Program-made: the position numbers and the translations under genes
Shown: positions 1 through 7,721 of the stretch, piece by piece
Numbering within the stretch: position 1 is the stretch's first letter
Layout of the letters: each line of letters starts with the position of its first letter
Assembly: GCA_029267975.1 (NCBI GenBank)
Contig: JAJUHH010000030.1
Location: 1 to 13,447, forward strand
Direction: 5' to 3'
DNA: 13,447 nt
From: Clostridiales bacterium
Lineage (GTDB): Bacteria > Bacillota > Clostridia > Lachnospirales > Lachnospiraceae
Notes under the pieces: model-generated
The model's input: only the letters and a program-made list of their open reading frames with translations
The model's database searches: none
What the model was told of the DNA's origin: nothing

Positions 1-55
1 ATAGGCATAGTGTAATATTTCATTTAAATAATAGCAGTTGCCGGGGCCTTGAATT

Positions 56-83
56 GCTGCCCTGCTGAAGCTGCCCTGCTGAA
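56..83. repeat. 14-bp perfect tandem duplication upstream of purH
   Basis: The unit GCTGCCCTGCTGAA occurs twice back to back (56-69 and 70-83). It lies 45 bases before the purH start and is richer in G+C than the flanking A+T-rich DNA. Bases 1-128 hold no recognisable gene. One frame closes with TAA at 13-15 and may be the last codons of an upstream gene, but four codons are too few to identify. The duplication could be a recent slippage event or part of the leader; the sequence does not decide between them. Confidence 0.85.
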
Positions 84-128
84 AGGATAGATCATCCGCA
101 GAGATCGTTTCAAAGAAGGAGAGATGTC

Positions 129-1682
129 ATGAAAGCGTTAATCAGTGTTTCAGACAAGACAGGAATAGTCGAGCTTGCCAGGGAATTTACCTCATTGGGA
201 ATAGAGATGATATCCACAGGAGGTACCTATCATAAACTGAAGGAGGCCGGCATCGCTGCCCTTGAGATATCAGAGCTTACCGGCTTTCCGGAGTGCCTGG
301 ATGGTCGCGTGAAGACACTGCATCCGGCAGTACATGCGGGACTGCTGGCCATGAGAAGCAATCCTTCCCATAGGAAGCAGCTGGAGGAGTTAAAGATTGA
401 TCCCATTGATATTGTAATCGTTAATTTATATCCCTTTAAAGCAACGATCTTAAAAGAAGATGTGACCAGAGAAGAAGCCATCGAAAATATTGATATCGGC
501 GGACCTACCATGCTTCGCGCCGCAGCTAAGAACTATCAGGATGTGGCAGTGGTAGTGGATCCTGCTGATTATGAGAAGATACTTACAGAGCTGAAGGAAC
601 AGGGAGCAGTATCCTTAGACACGAAGTTCTATCTGATGCAGAAGGTATTTATGCATACCTCCTCCTATGATACCCTGATTGCTGATTATCTGAAGAAGCA
701 AAGAAAGGATAACTCTTTCCCTGAGACGCTGACCTTGACCTACGAGAAGGTTCAGGATATGAGATACGGGGAGAACCCACACCAGCAGGCGGCCTTCTAC
801 CGGGAGATCGGTAAGAAGAGAGGTTCTCTGACGGATGCGGTGCAGCTTCATGGCAAAGAGCTTTCCTTTAATAATATCAATGACACCAATGGGGCTTTGG
901 AGCTGTTAAAGGAATTTGCCGAACCTACGGTGGTTGCCTGCAAGCATGGTAATCCCTGCGGTGTCGGAAGCGCGGATAATATCTATGATGCGTGGAAGAA
1001 AGCCTATGAAGCAGACAAAACCTCTATCTTTGGTGGTATCGTGGTAGTCAACCGGGAAGTCACACTGGCTATGGCGCAGGAAATGAAGGAAATATTCCTT
1101 GAGGTTGTGGTAGCTCCTTCCTACGAGAAGGAAGCGCTTGAGCTGCTGACCATTAAGAAGAATATACGTATATTGGAACTTAAGGATATTGATGTCCCTC
1201 AGGACGAAGCGGCCTATGATATCAAGAAGGTGAACGGCGGCTTGATTGTACAAACCATTGACAGTCAGCTGTATCACGAGGAGGAGCTTAAGGTGGTAAC
1301 AGACCGTACTCCTTCCGCCAGTGAGCTGGAGGACTTAAAGTTTGCATGGCGGGTTGTGAAGTTCGTGAAGTCCAATGGAATTGCGCTTGCCAAGAATAAG
1401 CAGTCCATCGGGATCGGACCCGGACAGGTAAACCGTATCTGGGCAACAAAGCAGTCCATTGAGCATGCAGCAGAGCTCATCGGTGAAGGCATAACCCAGG
1501 GAGCAGTGTTAGCTTCCGATGCATTTTTTCCTTTTGATGATTGCGTGGAAGCCGCCCATCAGGCGGGGATCACGGCAATCATTCAGCCCGGCGGTTCCAA
1601 TCGGGATGAGGATTCTATAAAGAAATGCAATGAATATGGGATTGCTATGGTCTTCACAGGAATGAGACATTTCAAACACTAA
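129..1682 (+). CDS. purH: Bifunctional AICAR formyltransferase / IMP cyclohydrolase
   Basis: This cytosolic enzyme catalyses the last two steps of de novo purine synthesis: formylation of AICAR with 10-formyl-THF, then ring closure of FAICAR to IMP. The 517 residues match the usual full length. The N-terminal MGS-like cyclohydrolase domain (about 1-190) shows STGGTYHKL, a [14 protein letters not shown] stretch, IVNLYPF and [16 protein letters not shown]. The formyltransferase part (about 200-517) shows RYGENPHQ and KHGNPCG (272-278), which holds the catalytic Lys-His pair, then [21 protein letters not shown] and a C-terminal MVFTGMRHF. The ATG has an AAGGAG seven bases upstream. The stretch after GPGQ reads VNRIWATK, which I believe is a clostridial-type variant, from memory only. 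It is probably the last gene of a transcript entering from the left, since a terminator follows 39 bases after the stop. Confidence 0.97.
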   Translation: MKALISVSDKTGIVELAREFTSLGIEMISTGGTYHKLKEAGIAALEISELTGFPECLDGRVKTLHPAVHAGLLAMRSNPSHRKQLEELKIDPIDIVIVNLYPFKATILKEDVTREEAIENIDIGGPTMLRAAAKNYQDVAVVVDPADYEKILTELKEQGAVSLDTKFYLMQKVFMHTSSYDTLIADYLKKQRKDNSFPETLTLTYEKVQDMRYGENPHQQAAFYREIGKKRGSLTDAVQLHGKELSFNNINDTNGALELLKEFAEPTVVACKHGNPCGVGSADNIYDAWKKAYEADKTSIFGGIVVVNREVTLAMAQEMKEIFLEVVVAPSYEKEALELLTIKKNIRILELKDIDVPQDEAAYDIKKVNGGLIVQTIDSQLYHEEELKVVTDRTPSASELEDLKFAWRVVKFVKSNGIALAKNKQSIGIGPGQVNRIWATKQSIEHAAELIGEGITQGAVLASDAFFPFDDCVEAAHQAGITAIIQPGGSNRDEDSIKKCNEYGIAMVFTGMRHFKH

Positions 1683-1720
1683 TTATCTTTAGATTGATAG
1701 AAACTCACCTTTTATTTGAT

Positions 1721-1763
1721 AAAAAGCCTTCCGAAGTTATGTTTTACTTTTGAGGGCTTTTTA
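1721..1763 (+). terminator. Intrinsic terminator after purH
   Basis: AAAAAGCCTT (1721-1730) pairs with AGGGCTTTTT (1753-1762), a 10-bp stem with one G-U pair and a 22-base loop. The right arm ends in a run of five T. The A-run before and T-run after the GC core would let it work from either side, so it may also stop leftward transcription from the csp gene. Confidence 0.8.
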
Positions 1764-1770
1764 TCTGTGC

Positions 1771-1821
1771 AGGGGATAAAAATAAGGATGAGAAATCGCT
1801 GCTGCAATTTCTCATCCTTAT
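1771..1821 (-). terminator. Hairpin with T-rich tail downstream of the cold-shock gene
   Basis: A perfect 15-bp inverted repeat (1782-1796 with 1807-1821) has a 10-base loop. Read on the minus strand it is followed by CTTATTTTTATC (down to about 1772), so it fits a terminator of the leftward csp transcript. No T-run follows it on the plus strand. It lies about 135 bases past the csp stop, so the csp mRNA would carry a long 3' tail. A second small hairpin lies inside that tail (1825-1847). Confidence 0.65.
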
Positions 1822-1824
1822 GAT

Positions 1825-1847
1825 GTGTGGTATCTTCTGAACCACAC
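1825..1847 (-). other. Small stem-loop in the csp 3' region
   Basis: GTGTGGT (1825-1831) and ACCACAC (1841-1847) form a perfect 7-bp stem with a 9-base loop, immediately beside the larger hairpin at 1782-1821. It has no T-tract, so it is not a terminator alone. It may be part of a structured 3' untranslated region. Nothing coding is seen between 1848 and 1955. Confidence 0.4.
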
Positions 1848-1955
1848 TCGCTTCGTGAACACTTAACACTTTCTCTTTGCTATGTTACAACCCAGCCTAT
1901 TTAACTTTTAAAATATGTCATATATATTAAAAATTACTTAAGTAAGTCGTAATTA

Positions 1956-2156
1956 TTATAGCTTTGATACATTTGCAGCCTGAGGGCCCTTTTCACCCTG
2001 AACTACTTCGAAGGAAACCTTCTCGCCTTCCTCAAGAACCTTAAAGCCGTCCATAAGGAGTGCGGAGAAATGTACAAATACGTCATTGCCTTCTTCGTCA
2101 GAGATGAATCCGAATCCTTTCTTTGCGTTAAACCACTTAACTGTTCCTGTCTTCAT
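1956..2156 (-). CDS. csp: Cold-shock protein, CspA family
   Basis: This is a single OB-fold (S1-like) nucleic-acid-binding protein that acts as an RNA chaperone, often induced by cold or in stationary phase. The 66 residues are the normal family length. Both RNA-binding motifs are intact: KGFGFI (13-18) and VFVHF (26-30), with the typical start [10 protein letters not shown] and end [10 protein letters not shown]. An in-frame ATG 18 bases upstream would add MFWEAF. The internal ATG at 2156 is chosen because GGGAGG (2162-2167) sits five bases before it and the family starts there. The gene stands alone, convergent with purH and divergent from the peptidase gene. Which paralogue it is cannot be told from one copy. 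Confidence 0.95.
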   Translation of the reverse strand: MKTGTVKWFNAKKGFGFISDEEGNDVFVHFSALLMDGFKVLEEGEKVSFEVVQGEKGPQAANVSKL

Positions 2157-2193
2157 AAATGCCTCCCAAAACATTAATATAGTCCATTACTCG

Positions 2194-2207
2194 TATCGGT
2201 AACGATA
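2194..2207 (-). promoter_or_regulatory. Small stem-loop in the csp 5' leader
   Basis: TATCG (2194-2198) and CGATA (2203-2207) form a 5-bp stem with a four-base loop, within the roughly 50-base leader between the proposed promoter and the csp ribosome binding site. Csp genes in other bacteria are often controlled through leader structure. That this short stem does so here is only a guess. Confidence 0.3.
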
Positions 2208-2212
2208 GTATA

Positions 2213-2241
2213 AATTTAACATAAAAACATAAAAATGTCAA
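2213..2241 (-). promoter_or_regulatory. Probable sigma-A promoter for csp
   Basis: On the minus strand a perfect TTGACA (2241-2236) is followed after 17 bases by TAAATT (2218-2213), four of six matches to TATAAT. A TATACT lies just downstream but at 23-base spacing. The predicted start is near 2206, giving a leader of about 50 bases. Confidence 0.6.
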
Positions 2242-2270
2242 ATGAGTTATGTTGAATATTGTAATATTAA

Positions 2271-2293
2271 TGAGGAATTTCCTCAGTTTTTTT
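2271..2293 (+). terminator. Orphan terminator-like hairpin upstream of csp
   Basis: TGAGGA (2271-2276) and TCCTCA (2280-2285) form a 6-bp stem with a three-base loop, followed by G and seven T (2287-2293). This is a plausible plus-strand terminator, yet no plus-strand gene lies between the purH terminator and here. It could end antisense transcription across csp or shield the next promoter from read-through. The rest of 2157-2565 holds two promoters and no gene. Confidence 0.5.
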
Positions 2294-2419
2294 ATGGAAT
2301 TTTTAAGGCGTGAAAATAGCCCGAAACGACAACTTCAGAATTGCTCTTATGGGAAATAGAAGCAGTCAAAATCTACAAAACATAATCTGGTTAGACTGGA
2401 AAATTATTGGATTGTTTAA

Positions 2420-2448
2420 ATGACAAATTGCATTATTTATGCTATTAT
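2420..2448 (+). promoter_or_regulatory. Probable sigma-A promoter for the M16C peptidase gene
   Basis: ATGACA (2420-2425, five of six to TTGACA), a 17-base spacer, then TATTAT (2443-2448, five of six to TATAAT). The predicted start is near 2455, which leaves an untranslated leader of about 110 bases before the ATG at 2566. No convincing riboswitch or strong stem-loop was seen in that leader. Confidence 0.6.
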
Positions 2449-2565
2449 GAATAAGCACATACTATATATTAACATACTGAATCATAGTAAAAGAGGCAAA
2501 AAAGCGAGATATGATCAGACAGTAGAAATCGCTGATTGATAAAATTCACAGATGGAGGTATCTAT

Positions 2566-5505
2566 ATGAATTATAAAATACCATCCTCCTATGAGCTGCT
2601 GCTCGAGGAGAAGCTTGAAGATTTAAACGGTATTGGCACCCTTTTGCTTCATAAGAAGACAGGTGCAAGAGTTGCAATCGTTGCAAATGATGATAATAAC
2701 AAAGTATTTTCCATAGGCTTTCGGACTCCTCCGGCTAACAGCACCGGCGTTGCTCATATCATCGAGCACTCTGTTTTGTGCGGTTCCAAGCATTTCCCGG
2801 CCAAGGATCCCTTTGTTGAGCTGGCCAAGGGCTCTCTGAACACCTTCTTAAATGCAATGACTTATCCGGATAAGACAGTGTATCCGGTGGCCAGCATGAA
2901 TGATCAGGATTTTAAGAACCTGATGCATGTCTACATGGATGCTGTCTTGTATCCGAATATTTATCAGAGAAAAGAGATCTTTCTCCAGGAAGGTTGGCAC
3001 TATGACCTGGAGTCGGAAGAGGCAGAGCTGAAATATAACGGCGTAGTTTATAATGAGATGAAGGGGGCATTTTCTTCTCCTGAATCCATGCTGGACCGTA
3101 TGAACCAGAACTCCCTGGTCCCAGATACTGCCTATGGTGTAGACTCCGGCGGTGATCCGGACTTTATCCCTGAGCTAACCTATGATGAATTCCTGGAGTT
3201 CCATAGAACCTATTACCATCCCTCCAACAGTTACATCTATCTGTATGGAAAAATGGACTTTGAAGAGCGCTTAAACTGGTTGGATAAGGAATATTTAAAC
3301 CAATTTGACAGGCTGCAGGTGAATTCCGCCCTTCAGCTTCAGAAGCCCTTCCAGTCCTGCAGAGAGTTAGAGGCTTATTATTCCCTGAGTGAGGAGGAAA
3401 GCATCAGAGATAATACCTATCTCAGCTGCAATTATGTGGTAGGAAAGTCTCTTGATAAGGAGCTTACCCTTACCTTCCAGATTCTTGATTATGTCCTTTT
3501 GAAGGCACCCGGTGCACCCATTAAGCAGGCCCTGCTGGATTCAGGTATCGGCAGAGATATCCTGGGGGGCTTTGAGGATGAGATCCTGCAGCCGACCTTT
3601 ATGATCATTGCCAAGAACTCCGAAGGGGAGAAGAAGGATAAATTCGTAGGAATCATTCGCGAGGTACTGGCCAAGGCTGTTGCTGATGGACTGGATGAAA
3701 AGTCCCTGCGGGCAGCGATTAACTTCTATGAGTTTAAATATCGTGAAGCAGATTATGGGCAATTCCCCAAGGGACTGCTCTATGGACTTCGTGCCATGAG
3801 CAGCTGGCTGCATGATGATAACAAACCCTTCCTTCATCTGAAGGATTCTACCGGTTATGCCTTCTTAAAGGATAAGATCGGCACCGGTTATTATGAGAAA
3901 ATAATCAAAGAATACCTGCTGGAGAATACCCATAGCTCTGTGGTGGTATTAAAGCCTAAGACAGGACTGAATAAGGAGAAGGAAGATAAGCTGAAAGAAA
4001 AGCTTGCTGCATATAAGGCTACCCTAAGCCCGGAAGAGATCAGTGCCTTGGTGCGTGAGACCAAAGCCTTAAAGGAATATCAGGAGATCCCTTCAACCAA
4101 GGAGGAACTGGAAGCAATCCCCCTTCTGACCCGCGATGATATCGGCAAGGAAATCGAACCTTTATATAATACCGAGAAGCTTCTGGAGGGAATTAAGGTT
4201 ATTCATCACAATGTATATACCAATAAGATCGCTTATGTCAGATTGCTGTTTAATATCAAGGATATTCCCAAAGAGTTGCTTCCTTACGCTTCCCTGCTGT
4301 CCTATGTATTAGGCTATGTGGATACTCAGAATTTCAGTTATCTGGCGCTGTCCAATGAAGTGAATATTCATACCGGCGGAATATCAGCCAATGTAAGAAG
4401 CTTCTCTGTCAAAGGAAGCTCAGAGAAATATTATCCGGTATTTGAATTCTCCACCAAGGTGTTATATGATAAGATCGCTGATGCCTTCCGTATGATCGAA
4501 GAGATCTTGTATCGCTCTAAGCTGGAGGATACCAAACGGCTCAAGGAAATCATCGGTGAGATGAAATCCAAGCTGCAGATGCATTTCAACTCCTCAGGCC
4601 ATTCCGTAGCGGTGGATCGTGCCATGTCCTATTATTCAGTCCATGGATTATTTAAGGAGATCACGACGGGTATTGCTTTCTATAAATTTATTGAGGATTT
4701 GGCGGAGAATTTCGACGCTAAGATAGAGCAGACCATCGCCAGAATGAAGGAACTGCTGCAGATGATCTTTACCAAGGAGCATTTGTTAGTCAGCATCACT
4801 GCGGATGACGAGGGCTATGAGAGATTTTCCGACAAGCTGGTTAATTTCACAAGTCAGTTAAAGGATAAGGCGGATAGCAGCCTTTATAGCTCCTATGATA
4901 CCTCAAGTCTGCAGCCGGTTTGCTTAAACGAAGGCTTTAAGACGGCTATGCAGGTGCAATATGTGGCAAGGGCAGGTAATTTCCTGAAGGCAGGTCTTGA
5001 ATATACCGGTGCGCTGAAGGTATTAAAAACCATCCTAAGCTATGATTATCTCTGGAATAATATCAGAGTAAAGGGTGGAGCGTACGGCTGCATGTGCGGC
5101 TTCTCCGGTGTGGATGGGGATGCTTACTTTACCTCCTACCGGGATCCGAACCTGAAGGAGACCAATGCCATTTATGAGCGTGCTGCTGATTATGTGAAGA
5201 ACTTCAATGCGGATGAGAGAGATATCACCAAATATATCATCGGAACTTTCAGTACCCTGGACACACCACTGACACCTCAGAACAAAGGAAAACGTTCCCT
5301 GAGCATGTATCTGGCGGGGATCAGCGAAGAAGAGCTTCAGAAGGAGCGGGATCAGGTTCGGAATGTGACCATTGAGGATATCCGTAACTGCCATAAGCAT
5401 ATCACTGCCTTGCTTGAAGCAGGGAATATTTGTGTCATTGGTAATGAGAGTAAGATTAATGAGAACAAAGAGCTCTTTAAGGAAATAAAGACCTTAATGA
5501 AATAA
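2566..5505 (+). CDS. M16C (PreP/Cym1-like) zinc metallopeptidase
   Basis: This is a large single-chain peptidase of the pitrilysin/insulinase superfamily, subfamily M16C, which degrades peptides inside a closed two-half chamber. It has 979 residues from the chosen ATG, the usual length. The inverted zinc motif HIIEH gives ligands His64 and His68 with catalytic Glu67. The third ligand is most likely Glu164 in VVYNEMKG. The C-terminal half carries RVKGGAYG (834-841), whose Arg and Tyr match the pair that binds substrate in the non-catalytic half. The middle (about 460-720) fits the M16C-associated linker region, rich in Lys and Glu. No signal peptide or membrane segment is seen, so it is probably cytoplasmic. 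A TTG at 2536 is also in frame, but TGGAGG (2553-2558) seven bases before the ATG at 2566 decides the start. It appears to be transcribed alone. The substrate cannot be told. Confidence 0.94.
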   Translation: MNYKIPSSYELLLEEKLEDLNGIGTLLLHKKTGARVAIVANDDNNKVFSIGFRTPPANSTGVAHIIEHSVLCGSKHFPAKDPFVELAKGSLNTFLNAMTYPDKTVYPVASMNDQDFKNLMHVYMDAVLYPNIYQRKEIFLQEGWHYDLESEEAELKYNGVVYNEMKGAFSSPESMLDRMNQNSLVPDTAYGVDSGGDPDFIPELTYDEFLEFHRTYYHPSNSYIYLYGKMDFEERLNWLDKEYLNQFDRLQVNSALQLQKPFQSCRELEAYYSLSEEESIRDNTYLSCNYVVGKSLDKELTLTFQILDYVLLKAPGAPIKQALLDSGIGRDILGGFEDEILQPTFMIIAKNSEGEKKDKFVGIIREVLAKAVADGLDEKSLRAAINFYEFKYREADYGQFPKGLLYGLRAMSSWLHDDNKPFLHLKDSTGYAFLKDKIGTGYYEKIIKEYLLENTHSSVVVLKPKTGLNKEKEDKLKEKLAAYKATLSPEEISALVRETKALKEYQEIPSTKEELEAIPLLTRDDIGKEIEPLYNTEKLLEGIKVIHHNVYTNKIAYVRLLFNIKDIPKELLPYASLLSYVLGYVDTQNFSYLALSNEVNIHTGGISANVRSFSVKGSSEKYYPVFEFSTKVLYDKIADAFRMIEEILYRSKLEDTKRLKEIIGEMKSKLQMHFNSSGHSVAVDRAMSYYSVHGLFKEITTGIAFYKFIEDLAENFDAKIEQTIARMKELLQMIFTKEHLLVSITADDEGYERFSDKLVNFTSQLKDKADSSLYSSYDTSSLQPVCLNEGFKTAMQVQYVARAGNFLKAGLEYTGALKVLKTILSYDYLWNNIRVKGGAYGCMCGFSGVDGDAYFTSYRDPNLKETNAIYERAADYVKNFNADERDITKYIIGTFSTLDTPLTPQNKGKRSLSMYLAGISEEELQKERDQVRNVTIEDIRNCHKHITALLEAGNICVIGNESKINENKELFKEIKTLMK

Positions 5506-5526
5506 AGTTGATTAAGGATGTAAAGC

Positions 5527-5568
5527 TTCCTAAGGAATCTGAAAAGAAAACCTTAAGTATCCTTAAGG
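5527..5568. repeat. Cluster of small AAGG/CCTT palindromes before era
   Basis: TTCCTAAGGAA (5527-5537) is an odd-length palindrome. CCTTAAG (5551-5557) pairs with CTTAAGG (5562-5568) across four bases, and the second copy lies inside the palindrome TCCTTAAGGA (5560-5569). Related words (TTAAGGATG, CCTAAGG) recur nearby. After the second stem comes a run of A rather than T, so it is not a plus-strand terminator; read leftward it would have no gene to terminate. It may be a remnant or a protein-binding cluster. Confidence 0.45.
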
Positions 5569-5600
5569 AAAAAAGAACCTCAGTGAAGGAAAGAGTACAG

Positions 5601-5632
5601 CGGTCAGGGATGGTTGATCATAACCCTGACCG
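5601..5632 (+). promoter_or_regulatory. Stem-loop directly before the era ribosome binding site
   Basis: CGGTCAGGG (5601-5609) and CCCTGACCG (5624-5632) form a perfect 9-bp, GC-rich stem with a 14-base loop. Only TTTAA follows, so it is a weak terminator at best. It may end the peptidase transcript partially, or sit in the era leader 20 bases before the start codon. No clear promoter for era was found in 5506-5652, so read-through from the peptidase gene is possible. Confidence 0.6.
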
Positions 5633-5652
5633 TTTAAGAAAGGTAAAGTTTA

Positions 5653-6570
5653 ATGATAAAAGAGAACTATAAATCAGGGTTTGTCACTCTGATCGGAAGA
5701 CCGAATGTCGGTAAGTCAACCTTGATGAATCAGTTGATTGGACAAAAGATTGCCATCACATCCAGTAAACCTCAGACCACCAGAAACCGGATACAGACGG
5801 TTTATACCGATGATAGGGGACAGATCATCTTCCTTGATACTCCTGGGATCCATAAGGCCAAGAATAAACTGGGCGAATATATGGTAAACGTAGCGGAGCG
5901 GACCATGAGCGAGGTTGACCTGATTCTCTGGCTGGTAGAGCCGACCACCTATATCGGTGCCGGTGAACAGCACATTGCAGAGCAGTTAAAGAGAACGAAG
6001 ACACCGGTTTTCCTGGTGATCAATAAGATCGATACCGTGAAGAAGGAAGAAATCCTAAGCTTCATTGCAGCCTACAAGGATATCTGCAATTTTGCACAGA
6101 TCATACCGGTATCTGCCTTAAAAGGCGAAAATACAAGCACTCTCATGGATCAGATCTATGCCTATATGCCGGAGGGACCCCAGTATTATGATGAGGATAC
6201 CATTACTGATCAGCCGGAACGACAGATTGTCGCTGAGCTTATCAGAGAAAAGGCATTGCGGCTGCTGGATGACGAGATTCCCCATGGGATCGCAGTCAGC
6301 ATTGACCGCATGAAGGAACGTCCGGAGAACGGAAGCGGCAGCGGTATGATTGATATTGATGCAACCATTGTCTGTGAGCGGGATTCCCATAAGGGAATTA
6401 TCATCGGCAAGGGTGGAAGTATGCTAAAACGGATTGGAACCGACGCCAGGAAAGAAATTGAAAATTTACTGGATTGCAAAGTAAATCTTCAGCTTTGGGT
6501 AAAGGTTAAGAGAGACTGGAGAGACAGCGATTTTCTGATAAAAAATTACGGTTATAACCGGGACGAATAA
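5653..6570 (+). CDS. era: GTPase Era, 16S rRNA maturation and 30S assembly
   Basis: Era binds near the 3' end of 16S rRNA and helps assemble the small ribosomal subunit, coupling ribosome maturation to growth. The 305 residues match the family. The G-domain shows G1 GRPNVGKST (15-23), G2 within QTTRNRI (41-47), G3 DTPG (62-65), G4 NKID (124-127) and G5 SAL (154-156). The C-terminal KH RNA-binding domain (about 200-305) has its GKGG loop at 252-255, followed by KRIGTDARKEIE. The ribosome binding site is a modest AGAAAGG ten bases upstream. It heads the era–yqzL–recO series, the same order as in Bacillus. All GTPase and KH motifs are intact. Confidence 0.97.
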   Translation: MIKENYKSGFVTLIGRPNVGKSTLMNQLIGQKIAITSSKPQTTRNRIQTVYTDDRGQIIFLDTPGIHKAKNKLGEYMVNVAERTMSEVDLILWLVEPTTYIGAGEQHIAEQLKRTKTPVFLVINKIDTVKKEEILSFIAAYKDICNFAQIIPVSALKGENTSTLMDQIYAYMPEGPQYYDEDTITDQPERQIVAELIREKALRLLDDEIPHGIAVSIDRMKERPENGSGSGMIDIDATIVCERDSHKGIIIGKGGSMLKRIGTDARKEIENLLDCKVNLQLWVKVKRDWRDSDFLIKNYGYNRDE

Positions 6571-6693
6571 TCACAAAAGAAGGACGATTTGGTCGTACAA
6601 ATTTCACATTGGGATATAATGGACGGTTTAACTGGACATGAAATGGGAAACCTAATATTAGAAACATAAATATCATGGTTAGGGGGCTCATTT

Positions 6694-6882
6694 ATGAAGA
6701 ATTATGATTATTGGAAAAGCTTTGTCAATACTGGAAGGATTGACGATTACTTACATTACATTGCTTGTACGAGGGAAGAGAGTATGACAGACAGCAATAC
6801 AGGATCTACCCAGGATTCCGGCACAAACAAAGCCGGTTCAGATCTCTCCTCTCATAAGGATGATTGGCTTGATATAAGATAA
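6694..6882 (+). CDS. YqzL-like small protein between era and recO
   Basis: The gene encodes 62 residues in the place where Firmicutes carry yqzL. The first half, DYWKSFVNTGRIDDYLHYI, keeps the pattern I recall for YqzL-like proteins: an aromatic-rich start, a T-G-x-I/R-x-x-Y-L core. The second half (about 30-62) is polar and low in complexity, rich in Ser, Thr, Asp, Gly and Lys, and probably disordered; it makes this copy longer than the roughly 45-50 residues I expect. AGGGGG ends seven bases before the ATG. Its stop overlaps the ribosome binding site of recO, so the two are translated together. No function is established for the family to my knowledge. The 123 bases after era show no clear terminator. 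Confidence 0.75.
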   Translation: MKNYDYWKSFVNTGRIDDYLHYIACTREESMTDSNTGSTQDSGTNKAGSDLSSHKDDWLDIR

Positions 6883-6894
6883 GAGGTGGGGTTT

Positions 6895-7647
6895 TTGCCG
6901 GTATCTACTACCGTAACAGGAATGGTCCTGTCCACCATGCCGGTAGGTGATTATGATAAACGGCTGGTGATATTAACAAAGGAAATAGGTAAAATATCTG
7001 CATTTGCCAAAGGCGCCAGGAGACCCAACAGCGCCTTATTGGCATGCGGACAGCCATTTTCCTTCGGAGAATTCTCCTTATATACAGGAAGAGATTCCTA
7101 TACAGTTGTGTCTGCGGAAATATCCAACTATTTTGCAGAGCTTCGGGAGGATTTTGAAGCTCTCTGCTACGGGTTTTATTTTTGTGAATTTGCAGACTAT
7201 TTAACCAAGGAGAACAACGATGAGAAGGAGATTCTTAAGCTTCTGTATCAGACGCTTCGGGCCTTATCTAAGAAAACCATAGACAAGCTCTTGATCCGCG
7301 CCATCTTTGAGCTCAAGGTTATGGCCCTGAACGGCGAGGCAATCCAGGTTTTTACCTGTTTAAAATGTGGGAAAGAATTGAATACACAAGAGCAGAGATA
7401 TTATTTTAAGGCTGATAATGCAGGGATATTATGTGAGGAATGCAAAGGTCAGGAGAAGGGGGTAATTGTGATCCATGCCGGCGCCTTATATACCATGCAA
7501 TACATAATATCGAGGGAGATAGAGAAACTATATACCTTCAAGGTAATTGATGAGGTGCTGCAGGAATTAAGGGCATGCGTCAAATATTATCTGGCCTGTT
7601 ATATGGACCATGAGTTTAAATCTCTGGAAATGCTGAAGAACATTTGA
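6895..7647 (+). CDS. recO: DNA repair protein RecO
   Basis: RecO acts with RecR, and in many bacteria RecF, to load RecA on single-stranded DNA coated by SSB during gap repair and recombination. It has about 250 residues. An N-terminal OB-fold (about 1-80) begins with VTGMVLSTMPVGDYDKRLVILTK in broken form (GDYDKRL and GKISAFAKGARRP are the recognisable parts). The helical C-terminal domain carries a four-cysteine zinc site, CLKC and CEEC, at residues 155/158 and 180/183. A GTG at 6886 in the same frame has no ribosome binding site before it. The TTG at 6895 is preferred because AGAGGTGGGG (6882-6891) lies just upstream; this Shine-Dalgarno overlaps the yqzL stop. The start therefore remains a choice between two rare codons. 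Confidence 0.93.
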   Translation: MPVSTTVTGMVLSTMPVGDYDKRLVILTKEIGKISAFAKGARRPNSALLACGQPFSFGEFSLYTGRDSYTVVSAEISNYFAELREDFEALCYGFYFCEFADYLTKENNDEKEILKLLYQTLRALSKKTIDKLLIRAIFELKVMALNGEAIQVFTCLKCGKELNTQEQRYYFKADNAGILCEECKGQEKGVIVIHAGALYTMQYIISREIEKLYTFKVIDEVLQELRACVKYYLACYMDHEFKSLEMLKNI

Positions 7648-7662
7648 TTTCTAAATTTCTTG

Positions 7663-7691
7663 TTGAAATTATCACCCCTAAAGGTTAAAAT
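7663..7691 (+). promoter_or_regulatory. Probable sigma-A promoter for the lipoprotein–glyS unit
   Basis: TTGAAA (7663-7668), a 17-base spacer and TAAAAT (7686-7691), each five of six to consensus, lie just after the recO stop. The predicted start near 7698 gives a very short leader of about 25 bases. It would drive the lipoprotein gene and, 32 bases after it, glyS. No T-box leader is seen before glyS. Confidence 0.6.
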
Positions 7692-7721
7692 AATATGAAC
7701 ATAAACGGAGGGAAGTGCTTT

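Noticed and set aside
2536..2565. TTG start at 2536 for the M16C peptidase
   Set aside because: The TGGAGG at 2553-2558 is correctly spaced for the ATG at 2566, and the TTG has no ribosome binding site.
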